DNA of 64,000 nucleotides from Gammaproteobacteria bacterium. GTDB taxonomy: Bacteria > Pseudomonadota > Gammaproteobacteria > SZUA-229. Position 1 is the stretch's first letter. Each line of letters begins with the position of its first letter. Below, one piece after another: positions 19,301 to 28,355 of the stretch. The notes beneath the pieces are model-generated. The model did no database searches and was not told the origin of the DNA. It saw only the letters and a program-made list of their open reading frames with translations. Location of the stretch: contig JADGFA010000012.1 of NCBI GenBank assembly GCA_016744065.1, positions 20,367 through 84,366 of the forward strand, read 5' to 3'. A program made the translations under genes and the position numbers.

Positions 19301-19388
19301 ATACTTCTTATGTATGCACTGAATACTATACCTGGCGAAAAAAAACATTTAAATACGATCCTATATCTAGCAGGTTTAATATAAAACT

Positions 19389-22300
19389 ATGAGTAATTTG
19401 CAACGTACAGGTGGCCTTGCTAACTGGTCAATTAAACGACCGGTTGCTGTCATTATGCTTTCGCTTACCGTACTAGTTATTGGCCTGTTTTCATTTAATC
19501 AATTAAATATCAACTTGCTACCTGATATTATTTATCCAAATGTAAACATACGCATTATCGAACCCGGCACACCTGCAAAGGTAATGGAAGATAAATTCAC
19601 CCGTCAGCTGGAAGAACAACTGGCTATTACTGAAGATGCAATACGGGTACAGTCCGATACATCTGAAGGGCGTAGCGCCATTAACCTGGTTTTTCCTTAT
19701 GGTACTGATATAGATCGGGCACTACAGGATGCCAGTACACGCCTTGATCGGGCTAAGCGCTTTTTGCCCCAAACAGAAGAGCCGCCTATTATTTATAAAC
19801 GCGATCCTTCACAGTTACCTGTAATGGAACTTGTTGTCAGTTCTTCAACACGAAGTTCAGTTGAATTACGTAGCTGGGTTGATTATGAATTTTCAAAATG
19901 GTTTTTAAATGTTGAAGGTGTCGCATCAACTGAAGTAGGTGGCGGCCTGATTCGTGAAATACAGGTTATTATTGATCAGGAAAAATTAGCCGCTGCCGGG
20001 TATAAAATAGCAGATATAAAAACGCTTTTACAACAGGAAAATCAGGATATTTCCAGCGGTATTCTCTATATGAATACGCATAAATTAAGTGCTCGCACAG
20101 AAGGACGGTTTGATTCTGTAGAATCAATTAAAAATCTGCCCCTGACTAAACAGCCTCAGGAAAACAGCATACAAAGTAATAGCAGACAAAATCTGGTATT
20201 ACATGATATTGCACAAATCATCGATACACATCAGGATGAAGAATTACGTATTCGTTTAAATAAACAGCCCGGTATTAAACTCACTATTCAAAAACAGCCT
20301 GATGCTAATACCATTGACGTGGCCCAGCGACTGCATCAACAAATAAGCTGGTTTAAATCACAGGGCTTACTACCTGAAGATATAAAAATCGAAACAGTGG
20401 ACGACCAGTCAGTTTATGTAAAACATGCATTAAACAATGCCAGTTATGCGGCTATTAGTGGTGCCTTACTGGCGATGTTAGTTGTTTATATTTTTTTAAG
20501 AGATATTCGTCGTACGTTGATTGTTGCCAGTGCAATTCCGCTGGCCATTTTTATTACTTTTCTAATTATGAGCCTGAATGATATTAGTTTAAATATCATG
20601 TCACTGGGCGGGCTAGCACTGGGGATTGGGCTACTGGTTGATAATACAATAGTCATGCTTGAAAATATTTCACGACATCAGATGCTAGGAGAAAGCCCAA
20701 ACGTAGCAGCATCTAATGCGGCAGCAGAAGTCACCAGTGCCATCACAGCATCCACCACAACAAATCTGGTTGCAGTACTGCCCTTCCTGTTTATAGGTGG
20801 TTTAATTGGCCTGTTATTTAGTGAATTAATTATTACCCTGAGCGCAGCAATCATTGCATCACTCATAGTCGCGCTAACTTTAATTCCCGCATTAGGCGCT
20901 AAAACACGTTCACCCGCAAACACCAGTAATAAAGGGCTGTTTCACTCTTTGCAACAACACTATAAAAACACACTAACAGTAGCACTGTCCCATACAGCGT
21001 TAATACTCTGTCTGTTTATTGGCGCATTAATTTTTAGCTCATATCAACTATTAAATGCAAAAAACAGTTTCTTTCCTACCATGGATGAAGGAAAAATATC
21101 CATCAGCATTAGCACTGAGCCTGGCACTCGACTAGATGAATTTGATAAAACCCTGCAACTTATTGAAACACTTATTCTTCAACAGACTGAAGTGAGTACT
21201 GTTTTTGTTAGCTCCGGCGGTTATGTATTTGGTCGTTCACAATTTCAACGCAGTAATCGGGGTTCAATTTCAGTTCAGCTTAAATCACTATCTGAGCGAA
21301 ACAATATAAGCAGTACAGACTGGATTAAAAAATTAGACCAGAAAATTAACAATTTACAACTTGCCGGATACAAGGTTCGCATGAGAGTAAAGGGTATACG
21401 TGGCATACGTACCAACCATGGTGATGATGATTTTAGTCTGCGCATACAGGGGCCAGAAATTGAAACACTTGCCCGGATCGGTGAGAGCATTATTGAAAAA
21501 ATAAGCACAATTCCTGAGTTAAAAAACCTGAGCCACAGTTATGAAGAGCAAAACAATGAACTGGTTATTAAAATTAACAGGCAACGCGCAGCAGATTTAA
21601 ATATCAGCACAGAAGAAATAGGCTTTGCACTGCAGCTTGCTCTCGATGGGCAGATTGCCACCGAATACCTTGACGATGACAGAGAATATAACATTCGCAT
21701 ACGCTTACAGAGAAAAAAGATAAAAGAGATACAGGATATTAAAAATATTATTATCTCATTACAACAGGGTGAGGCTATTCGTTTGTTTGATGTTGCCAGT
21801 ATCCGTATTTTACCTGCTCCCAGTGTTATTAAGCGCGACAACCAGTTACGCATAAATGAAATTTCAGCCTCCCTTGATTCAGGTGCAGATTATGAAAAAG
21901 TCCTTAAAGATGTGTTTAATATTATTAATAAAACACCCTTACCTGATGGATACATCATATATGACGGTGGCACACTGGACACATTAAAAGAAAGTAGCTC
22001 AGCCAGTTATATTCTATTAGCATTAGCCGTATTTCTGGTATTTGTTGTTATGACAGTTCAGTATGAATCCCTTACCAACCCGGTCATTATTATATTAGGT
22101 GTGCCTTTTACTCTTATTGGCGTTTATCTGGCAATTGAAATTGCTTTGAGTAACCAGCTAAGTATGCCGGCCAGGTTAGGGATTATTATGCTTGCAGGTA
22201 TCGTGGTTAATAATGCCATTGTGCTTGTTGAACAAATTGAAATATGCCGTCAGCAGGGTATAGACAAAATAAGCGCCGTTTTAGAAGCCTCTGCCTTACG

Positions 22301-22499
22301 CCTACGCCCTATTCTTATGACAAGCCTGACCAGTGTATTTGGTATGCTACCGCTCGCTCTTGGGTTAAATGAAGGTTCTGAAATGCTAAGGCCTCTGGCA
22401 ACTGTTGTTGTCTTTGGCCTGTCATTTTCATTGCTCGTCTCATTATTAATTATTCCCATGCTTTATTTGCTTTTTCATAAAAAGGAAACATTAGTTTGA
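19389..22499 (+). CDS. RND efflux permease
   Basis: A 1036-residue pump of the AcrB superfamily with the usual internal duplication. There is one N-terminal helix (about 15-35), a large periplasmic loop, five helices near 345-500, then the second copy. The TM4 motif reads GIGLLVDNTIVMLENISRHQ. Where AcrB has two Asp residues for proton relay this protein has Asp then Asn, so only one carboxylate is kept there. The second half has GIVVNNAIVLVEQIE. The protein could extrude small hydrophobic compounds or lipids; the class within RND is not settled by eye. Its end overlaps the next gene by 4 bp. Confidence 0.92.
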   Translation: MSNLQRTGGLANWSIKRPVAVIMLSLTVLVIGLFSFNQLNINLLPDIIYPNVNIRIIEPGTPAKVMEDKFTRQLEEQLAITEDAIRVQSDTSEGRSAINLVFPYGTDIDRALQDASTRLDRAKRFLPQTEEPPIIYKRDPSQLPVMELVVSSSTRSSVELRSWVDYEFSKWFLNVEGVASTEVGGGLIREIQVIIDQEKLAAAGYKIADIKTLLQQENQDISSGILYMNTHKLSARTEGRFDSVESIKNLPLTKQPQENSIQSNSRQNLVLHDIAQIIDTHQDEELRIRLNKQPGIKLTIQKQPDANTIDVAQRLHQQISWFKSQGLLPEDIKIETVDDQSVYVKHALNNASYAAISGALLAMLVVYIFLRDIRRTLIVASAIPLAIFITFLIMSLNDISLNIMSLGGLALGIGLLVDNTIVMLENISRHQMLGESPNVAASNAAAEVTSAITASTTTNLVAVLPFLFIGGLIGLLFSELIITLSAAIIASLIVALTLIPALGAKTRSPANTSNKGLFHSLQQHYKNTLTVALSHTALILCLFIGALIFSSYQLLNAKNSFFPTMDEGKISISISTEPGTRLDEFDKTLQLIETLILQQTEVSTVFVSSGGYVFGRSQFQRSNRGSISVQLKSLSERNNISSTDWIKKLDQKINNLQLAGYKVRMRVKGIRGIRTNHGDDDFSLRIQGPEIETLARIGESIIEKISTIPELKNLSHSYEEQNNELVIKINRQRAADLNISTEEIGFALQLALDGQIATEYLDDDREYNIRIRLQRKKIKEIQDIKNIIISLQQGEAIRLFDVASIRILPAPSVIKRDNQLRINEISASLDSGADYEKVLKDVFNIINKTPLPDGYIIYDGGTLDTLKESSSASYILLALAVFLVFVVMTVQYESLTNPVIIILGVPFTLIGVYLAIEIALSNQLSMPARLGIIMLAGIVVNNAIVLVEQIEICRQQGIDKISAVLEASALRLRPILMTSLTSVFGMLPLALGLNEGSEMLRPLATVVVFGLSFSLLVSLLIIPMLYLLFHKKETLV

Positions 22500-23233
22500 G
22501 TAAATGGTACGCTCAGGATGCCTATACAGAATTAGCCGATAATGAAGTCCACATTTGGCTCAATTATTTAAATGTGCATGAAGCGAGGATAAAACACTTA
22601 TACCCTCTCCTGTCTGATATAGAAAAAGAGCGAAGTGAACGCTTTAAATTTTATAAACATCGCAAAGCTTTTATAGCCTCTCATGGCTTTATGCACAGTG
22701 TACTCGAAAATTATATTGATACTTCTGCCAGTGAAATAGATTTTTCCCACTCTGATCATGGAAAACCGTCACTTATTGAAAAACAAAACCCCGAGAATAT
22801 TCAGTTTAATTTAAGTCATTCAAACAATATTGCCATTCTCGCTGTCTGTAAACAGCACCCATTAGGTATAGACATTGAGTTTGCAGAAAAAAAACTCGAC
22901 TGGAAGGGAATTAGTAAACGCTTTTTTACACCTGATGAACAGACAAATTTCTTTAGTTTGTCCGAAGAAGCACAAAAAGATGCTTTTTTTCAGATCTGGA
23001 CTCGAAAAGAAGCGCATATGAAAGTAACAGGCCAGGGGCTATCTCTTGCACCCACTCAGTTTGAAGTCACTGTACCGCCTGCCGCTGCTGAATTTATTGG
23101 TAATATAAAAAGTAAAGATAATAATTTTTATAAAATGCAGGATATAATATTACCTGATATGTTCAAAAACTACTTTTCCTGCCTGTCGGCCAGTTTTGAT
23201 TTTAAAAAAACAACCCAGTTTATTCATTCTTAA
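22496..23233 (+). CDS. Sfp-type 4'-phosphopantetheinyl transferase
   Basis: This enzyme transfers phosphopantetheine from CoA to carrier protein serines. The 245-residue size and motifs fit the Sfp class: GKPSL, FNLSHS, GIDIE (Mg2+ ligands) and WTRKEAHMKVTGQGL. The start is a TTG that overlaps the RND permease stop by 4 bp (TTGA), with AAGGAAA upstream, so it is translationally coupled to the pump. No polyketide or peptide synthetase is in the window. Whether its target is a fatty-acid ACP or a synthetase elsewhere cannot be told. An annotation tool that needs an ATG would shorten or miss it. Confidence 0.9.
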   Translation: MSKWYAQDAYTELADNEVHIWLNYLNVHEARIKHLYPLLSDIEKERSERFKFYKHRKAFIASHGFMHSVLENYIDTSASEIDFSHSDHGKPSLIEKQNPENIQFNLSHSNNIAILAVCKQHPLGIDIEFAEKKLDWKGISKRFFTPDEQTNFFSLSEEAQKDAFFQIWTRKEAHMKVTGQGLSLAPTQFEVTVPPAAAEFIGNIKSKDNNFYKMQDIILPDMFKNYFSCLSASFDFKKTTQFIHS

Positions 23234-23307
23234 ATCATTTAAGCTGATAACCTGAAACAATCAGGACAGTTACCCTGAAAATAAACCTGCCGCTTAGTTT
23301 AAGCTTT

Positions 23308-23470
23308 TCAAAAAAAGTAAGAAAATAATAACCAGACAATCAAGGTAACGATAGTAAACGCCCAATATCTTTCCTGCTTTTCTTTTGTTTCTTCTTTTTT
23401 TACCTGCTTATGAATTTTTTTTAATACACACTCGCTATAATGTATTTAATGTTTTTTCCAGCTTATCCAT
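23308..23470 (-). pseudogene. Frameshifted small membrane protein gene downstream of the PP2C phosphatase
   Basis: An ATG at 23470 with GAGGTG eight bases upstream opens MDKLEKTLNTL and then hits TAG. From the next frame the reading continues from SECVLKKIHKQVKKEETK to a hydrophobic end, WAFTIVTLIVWLLFSYFF, and a TGA at 23308-23310. Joined, the product would be about 54 residues: a charged helix plus a C-terminal membrane helix. The frames meet at ACATTATAGC; adding one TA dinucleotide restores a continuous frame. It lies 12 bp after the phosphatase stop. A real loss, an assembly or read error, or a recoding site are all possible. Confidence 0.55.
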
Positions 23471-23482
23471 GCCATTCACACC

Positions 23483-24265
23483 TCAAATAGAAGCTTCGGA
23501 CTTAACCAGAACAACGGATATATTATCAATACCCCCATTATCATTAGCTTTGGTAATTAATTCATCTACCGTATTTTCTAATAAATCATTTTTTTCTAAT
23601 ACATGTTGAATCTGTGCATCAGATACACAATTAGTTAACCCATCGGAGCACAATAAATAATGGGTACCTGGATTAAAACTAAAACGATTTACCTGAACAT
23701 CAGGTTTACTGGTCAAGCCTATCGCCTGACTAATCATATGATGCATGGGCATAGTTTCAAATTCATGCTGGTTAATTTTCCCTTCATTTAATAATTTTTG
23801 CAATACAGTGTGATCTTCTGTAATTTGCACCAGTTTTTTCTGACTGAAAGAGTAACACCTTGAATCACCTAAATAACCAATAACCAGTTCATTTTTATGT
23901 ATTAACATCGCAACAATTGTTGTTGCCATATTATCGACATTATCCTGTTGCTTCTGTTGTTCGATTATATAATGATTTGCCCCTGCAATAGCATGTTGCA
24001 AAGTTAATTCCAGCCAGTCAACTCCATACCCACCACCACTATGCGCCTGTAATACAGCTTTAGCCACATACTCATACATAGTGTCCACCGCAAGTTTACT
24101 GGCAATCTCACCACCCTTATGACCACCAACACCATCAGCGACCTGCAAAAGAATCACATCACTATGCCTGAATTCAGACATTAATATATTATCTTCATTT
24201 TGCTTTCGTACCTTTCCTCTGTCGGTACCTCCAGCATAAGTGATTGATATATTTTTATCCGTCAT
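23483..24265 (-). CDS. PP2C-family serine/threonine protein phosphatase
   Basis: A soluble Mn/Mg-dependent phosphatase of the PrpC/Stp type. Metal-binding motifs are visible in order: GTDRGKVRKQNEDN, VADGVGGHKGGEIAS, GDSRCYSF, LLCSDGLTNCV and DNGGIDNISVVLV. I choose the ATG at 24265 because GGA sits seven bases upstream; an in-frame ATG at 24277 would add four residues but its nearest GAGG is 13 bases away. It follows the Ser/Thr kinase gene by under 50 bp on the same strand, so it probably reverses that kinase's phosphorylation. Confidence 0.92.
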   Translation of the reverse strand: MTDKNISITYAGGTDRGKVRKQNEDNILMSEFRHSDVILLQVADGVGGHKGGEIASKLAVDTMYEYVAKAVLQAHSGGGYGVDWLELTLQHAIAGANHYIIEQQKQQDNVDNMATTIVAMLIHKNELVIGYLGDSRCYSFSQKKLVQITEDHTVLQKLLNEGKINQHEFETMPMHHMISQAIGLTSKPDVQVNRFSFNPGTHYLLCSDGLTNCVSDAQIQHVLEKNDLLENTVDELITKANDNGGIDNISVVLVKSEASI

Positions 24266-24310
24266 AATAAATTCCATTAAAAAATTAACGCCTCACATCA
24301 CCCGTTATTT

Positions 24311-26677
24311 TTATGGTTGACCTCTTTTTAACGCTTCTGCCATTTCAGCACCATTAAGATAACGCTTAGCCGCTTTCTTTTGCAGCGCTTTATTTGTTAT
24401 ACGGGTTGCACTGGCAGGCAGTTCAGGTCTTATATCTCTAATTGACTTATGTTTTTCATTAGTAATTTTATATGCCAGGTTACCAAGACTATCCGCATCA
24501 AAAGGCAAGCGACCTGTTAATAACTGATACATACTCACACCCAATGAATATATATCAGCATGGCCATCTACATGTGAGCCTGTCATTTGCTCTGGCGCCA
24601 TATACGAAGGACTTCCCATAAAACTTCCGGTACGGGTTTTTACAGAATCTGTAATACGAGCAATACCGAAGTCTGTTATTTTAATTTTTTTATCTTTCGG
24701 GTTATACATAATATTTCCAGGTTTTATATCCCTGTGAACTATGTTCTGTTTATGCGCATAATCCAGCGTATCTGCCACCACCTGTAATATGCGATAAACT
24801 TCATGCATCGGCAACAACTTGTTTTTTTGAGTAAACTCAGAAAGCGGGACACCTTCTACATAATCCATAGCAATAAAAGCAAAACCCTCTTCTTCCCCTA
24901 CATCGTAAACCGTAACTATATTATTATGCGACAAACGTCCCGCCGCCTCTGCTTCACGGAAAAATCGAGACTTTACTGTTTTTAATTCTGTTTCATTAAA
25001 CTGGGTATAATCAAGTGTTTTAATTGCCACTTTTCTATTTATTTTTGGATCTTTACCTAAATAGACCACCCCCATAGCACCGCGGCCCAACTCCTTTTCA
25101 ATTTTATAACGACCAAATTCAGGCATTTCCATATCGGGCATAACCAGTGTTTTCTGAGCCTGCGCAGGTGATAATATTTCAGTACGTGTTTGTGAAAAGC
25201 CACTAATCGATTTAAGCCGCTTATCAATATCTTTATATTTTTTTTGACGAACATTTATTTCTGAATAGATTTGCAGAGCTCTATCATATTGTCGTTTACG
25301 CTCAAAACTTAGACCTATTTCATATAAATCAGACAATACATCTTCATTACCCTGGCATTTCAGTAAACTGGTAATAGCCGTTTCATAATCACCTTTTTCA
25401 TACTGATAATGGCCTAACTGAAACCATGCATCCGTTTGCTTTTGTGAAAGTTTTTCTAAAAAATTTTGCCCCGACAAATAAGCATAAACCAGAATTTGAC
25501 CTAGCAATATAAATAACAACAAGTTAATTGTTGGCCACCAGATTCCTTGCAATATTAATAATACGGGCTGAACCGAAACGATGCCTAATATAATAAAAGC
25601 ACCTAAAAATAATCCACTTGTTTTTGATAGTAAAGGCAGCACCCATAATAAATAAATAACAATTACACTCATTAATATAGGCAATAACCACCAGCTATAT
25701 ACGGGCGTGTAATAAACTGCACCTGCATTAACGCTGCTTAATGAGTCGGCTAAAGCCTGTAACTGAAACTCATCCTGGCCAATTAAGATTATTTTATTTC
25801 TATAATACGATCTGGATTTTTTTTCCGCCATTTCCAGCGATAATATTTTTATATTAGTATGTCGATTAGTAAGCTCAGAAAAATAATTAAATACTTTTCC
25901 CGATAAACCCGTATTTATTTTAACGGCACCCGCACTAACAAAACCTGATTCATTCCAGCTTAATTTTTTATTTTTCTGATATTGACTAAATACAGCCAGG
26001 CTTAAGTCAGGTAAGGTAAACAACTGATCTGAATCATACCAGATAAGCGATTTTTCACCTGACATCTGATAATCAAAAGGATAAACTCGGTAAGGCAGCT
26101 TTGTTCCGGTTTGTCTGAAGTTTTTTGTCTGAGGCAGGAATAATGAGGGTATATACTGGTACCAGCCATTCTGATAAATTAATGATTCACTGTAAGAAAT
26201 ATTATTTTGATACTGGGGTGAATTGGTATACTGTGTTAGAAAAATATTCTGATTTTCTAACATCCATGCCAGTTTATTACGCTCCCCTTCTGTTGGTTTC
26301 CAGAGGTCAGTCTCTTCTATTAATTTACTATCTCCAGATTTTTTACTTTTAGCTTTCTTTTCATTCGTTACATCCTGGACATAATCCATTTGAGGAAAAT
26401 CATCTGTAAGCCAGACAATTTCAGCCGCTTTATACTTACGTAATTTACGCAGTAAAAACCTGAACTCTTTAATACCCTGTGGTGTCTGTAATCGAGCTTC
26501 ATCTAACTGAATAACACGTAAATTTTTTGTTTCTGCCTGTGCTGGTAACAAATAGCTGGCGAAACGAAACATCTGGGCATCAAGCCAGCGAACGGTGCTA
26601 TTTTGTGGCGATAATAATGCCAGTAAAAAGCCGATTAAAATAAAAACTGAGAAATAGAGCCTTCGATGCTGATTCAA
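24311..26677 (-). CDS. CHASE2-type membrane Ser/Thr protein kinase with TPR-like linker
   Basis: The 788-residue protein has one N-terminal membrane helix (about 7-24), an extracytoplasmic region to about 325 and three closely spaced helices (about 325-400). This topology is typical of CHASE2 sensors. A TPR-like section (about 414-485, AWFQLGHYQYEKGDYETAI) precedes a eukaryotic-type kinase domain (about 522-785). Kinase motifs: GRGAMGVVYLG (531-541), AIK (Lys553), HRDIKPGNIM (648-657), DFG (669-671) and GSPSYMAPEQ. All catalytic residues are present. It should sense a periplasmic cue and phosphorylate cytoplasmic targets, with the adjacent PP2C as antagonist. Confidence 0.88.
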   Translation of the reverse strand: MNQHRRLYFSVFILIGFLLALLSPQNSTVRWLDAQMFRFASYLLPAQAETKNLRVIQLDEARLQTPQGIKEFRFLLRKLRKYKAAEIVWLTDDFPQMDYVQDVTNEKKAKSKKSGDSKLIEETDLWKPTEGERNKLAWMLENQNIFLTQYTNSPQYQNNISYSESLIYQNGWYQYIPSLFLPQTKNFRQTGTKLPYRVYPFDYQMSGEKSLIWYDSDQLFTLPDLSLAVFSQYQKNKKLSWNESGFVSAGAVKINTGLSGKVFNYFSELTNRHTNIKILSLEMAEKKSRSYYRNKIILIGQDEFQLQALADSLSSVNAGAVYYTPVYSWWLLPILMSVIVIYLLWVLPLLSKTSGLFLGAFIILGIVSVQPVLLILQGIWWPTINLLLFILLGQILVYAYLSGQNFLEKLSQKQTDAWFQLGHYQYEKGDYETAITSLLKCQGNEDVLSDLYEIGLSFERKRQYDRALQIYSEINVRQKKYKDIDKRLKSISGFSQTRTEILSPAQAQKTLVMPDMEMPEFGRYKIEKELGRGAMGVVYLGKDPKINRKVAIKTLDYTQFNETELKTVKSRFFREAEAAGRLSHNNIVTVYDVGEEEGFAFIAMDYVEGVPLSEFTQKNKLLPMHEVYRILQVVADTLDYAHKQNIVHRDIKPGNIMYNPKDKKIKITDFGIARITDSVKTRTGSFMGSPSYMAPEQMTGSHVDGHADIYSLGVSMYQLLTGRLPFDADSLGNLAYKITNEKHKSIRDIRPELPASATRITNKALQKKAAKRYLNGAEMAEALKRGQP

Positions 26678-26799
26678 AATAATCGCTTAATTTAGTTATA
26701 AAGAGTAGGCGTTATTTATAACAGATTTAGGGGCTTTATTGCAAAGAACTGCATAATAATTATTGAATTAATATCAGAAAGCCTAATATACGTGTCCTT

Positions 26800-27531
26800 T
26801 TACTTAACAGCTGTTCCCACATCAAGCTGTTCAAACCAGTTAAGAAACTTCTGTACATCCTCACCCTTAAATATTCTGCCATGCTGTGGTGCCATATACT
26901 CTATATCAAGCTTTCTAACACGATTGATCCAGTCCTGCTTTGCCGCATTAGATGGCATCCAGCGCTGGTGAAACATCTTCATTTTCCCTGTATGCTCTTC
27001 AAAATCATCTACATACATAGAGACCCCGGGAGACTCCAGTGCTGCACCTATATCGCCACTCATTAAAATTTTGGCTTCTGCATCGTACACATTGAAGTTA
27101 CCCGATGAATGAAGGTAATGAGCCGGTATAAACTGTAATTTCGCATTATTCAGAACAACAGACAAACCCTCGTCTGGAATGGCACTATAACTGATATTAT
27201 TTAAACCAAAATGACGAATAAAACTTTCCCATATCCAGGGCGAGTGAAGACTTGCTTTTGGCAGCGCTTCATCCCACAGGCCTAATGAGGAGATGATATC
27301 CGGGTCCTGATGAGATGCAAAAATATCAACCAGATGATCTATTTCTGTATGCCTTAATACTGCCGCCAGCATTGATGAAAATATCTCTATGCCTCCGGGA
27401 TCCATTAAAAATGACCTGTCTCCATCAACCACCATATATTGATTGGTATCAATTATTTTGTCTGGTTTATCAGGGTCACGTCCAAAAACAATCCATTGAT
27501 ACTTGCCATTATAAAAAATAGTTGATTTCAT
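26800..27531 (-). CDS. Oxygen-binding di-iron protein (ODP), metallo-beta-lactamase fold
   Basis: A 243-residue protein with the flavodiiron-type metallo-beta-lactamase fold but no flavodoxin domain. Candidate iron ligands appear in order: SHQDPD (His74, Asp76, Asp78), the AHYLH region (His138 or His141), SGDIG (Asp160) and APQHGRIF (His217). This is the ODP class. The Treponema denticola member is a chemotaxis oxygen/iron sensor that works with a cytoplasmic chemoreceptor. Here the start codon overlaps the stop of a degenerate chemoreceptor-like gene by 4 bp (ATGA), which strongly supports a joint sensory role. A hydrolase function is less likely. Confidence 0.8.
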   Translation of the reverse strand: MKSTIFYNGKYQWIVFGRDPDKPDKIIDTNQYMVVDGDRSFLMDPGGIEIFSSMLAAVLRHTEIDHLVDIFASHQDPDIISSLGLWDEALPKASLHSPWIWESFIRHFGLNNISYSAIPDEGLSVVLNNAKLQFIPAHYLHSSGNFNVYDAEAKILMSGDIGAALESPGVSMYVDDFEEHTGKMKMFHQRWMPSNAAKQDWINRVRKLDIEYMAPQHGRIFKGEDVQKFLNWFEQLDVGTAVK

Positions 27532-28151
27532 TGCTTTCCTGTCATTTTCTTAAGGTCGTCAAGATAGGTTTTACATATTTTAATTTCATTCGAAATATCA
27601 TCACTGCACCCCTCAAGATCATTTGCAATAGAAAACAGATTAGCCTGATATTCATCTGCTCTTGAAGCCTCGGTTCTGGAGTTTGTCACGATTACTTTTG
27701 CCGCTCTAATACCCTGTGATATATCATCAAATAAAATAGTTAGCGATTTACAGTAATTAACCTGATCTTTCTTTAATTCATTTATTTTAAGATGCAGTTT
27801 ATCAATTAACATTGAGATATCTTTGGCTTTAGAATTGCTCTCCAGCTTTTCTATGACCCTGTTATAATTAGCCAGCGCTATATTTATTCTTTTTTCACTC
27901 ACCGCTGTAATAGAAAATTGTAACGCAACGGCATTTATTTTAGATGATATTGAGATAGTATCCCGTGCCATATCACTTATAAACTCAGTAATAGGCTTAA
28001 AGCCTGCGGTTTTATCACCGCCTCTAATTGAAATACATTTAGCATTACTCGAACTGATATACATTACTTTTGTAATTTCAAGCATTCGATAAAGCCTGCC
28101 TGCAAGTAATGCAGAAATAACAAAAGGGGGTTGTAACTTTATATTCGCCAT
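27528..28151 (-). CDS. Degenerate chemoreceptor-like cytoplasmic protein
   Basis: The 207-residue protein has no membrane helix. Residues about 31-72 resemble the hairpin tip of methyl-accepting chemotaxis proteins: SSNAKCISIRGGDKTAGFKP matches the spacing of the canonical Asn-Ala, Arg, Gly-Glu and Gly-Phe positions, and is followed by ITEFISDMARDTISIS. The rest is a long alpha-helical region with heptad-like spacing. It appears to keep only the tip and one adapted bundle. It overlaps the ODP gene by 4 bp, so it is the likely signalling partner of that oxygen sensor. Whether it binds CheA/CheW is not known. Confidence 0.65.
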   Translation of the reverse strand: MANIKLQPPFVISALLAGRLYRMLEITKVMYISSSNAKCISIRGGDKTAGFKPITEFISDMARDTISISSKINAVALQFSITAVSEKRINIALANYNRVIEKLESNSKAKDISMLIDKLHLKINELKKDQVNYCKSLTILFDDISQGIRAAKVIVTNSRTEASRADEYQANLFSIANDLEGCSDDISNEIKICKTYLDDLKKMTGKQ

Positions 28152-28355
28152 ATTATTAATATATAAAAACTCAGCATCTTACTGGTTTTAAAAAAGTTCA
28201 TCGATAAGCATTGCTGCGCATCAAGCAGGCTTAAGGGTATTTCTCAATTATTAAAGGTATAACTGAATATAGTCCATTATTTAAAAAGCGCTGTAAAATT
28301 CAACACTAAAATCCAATACTTAAAATTCAGTACAGGTAGGCACTTAATCAGGTTT

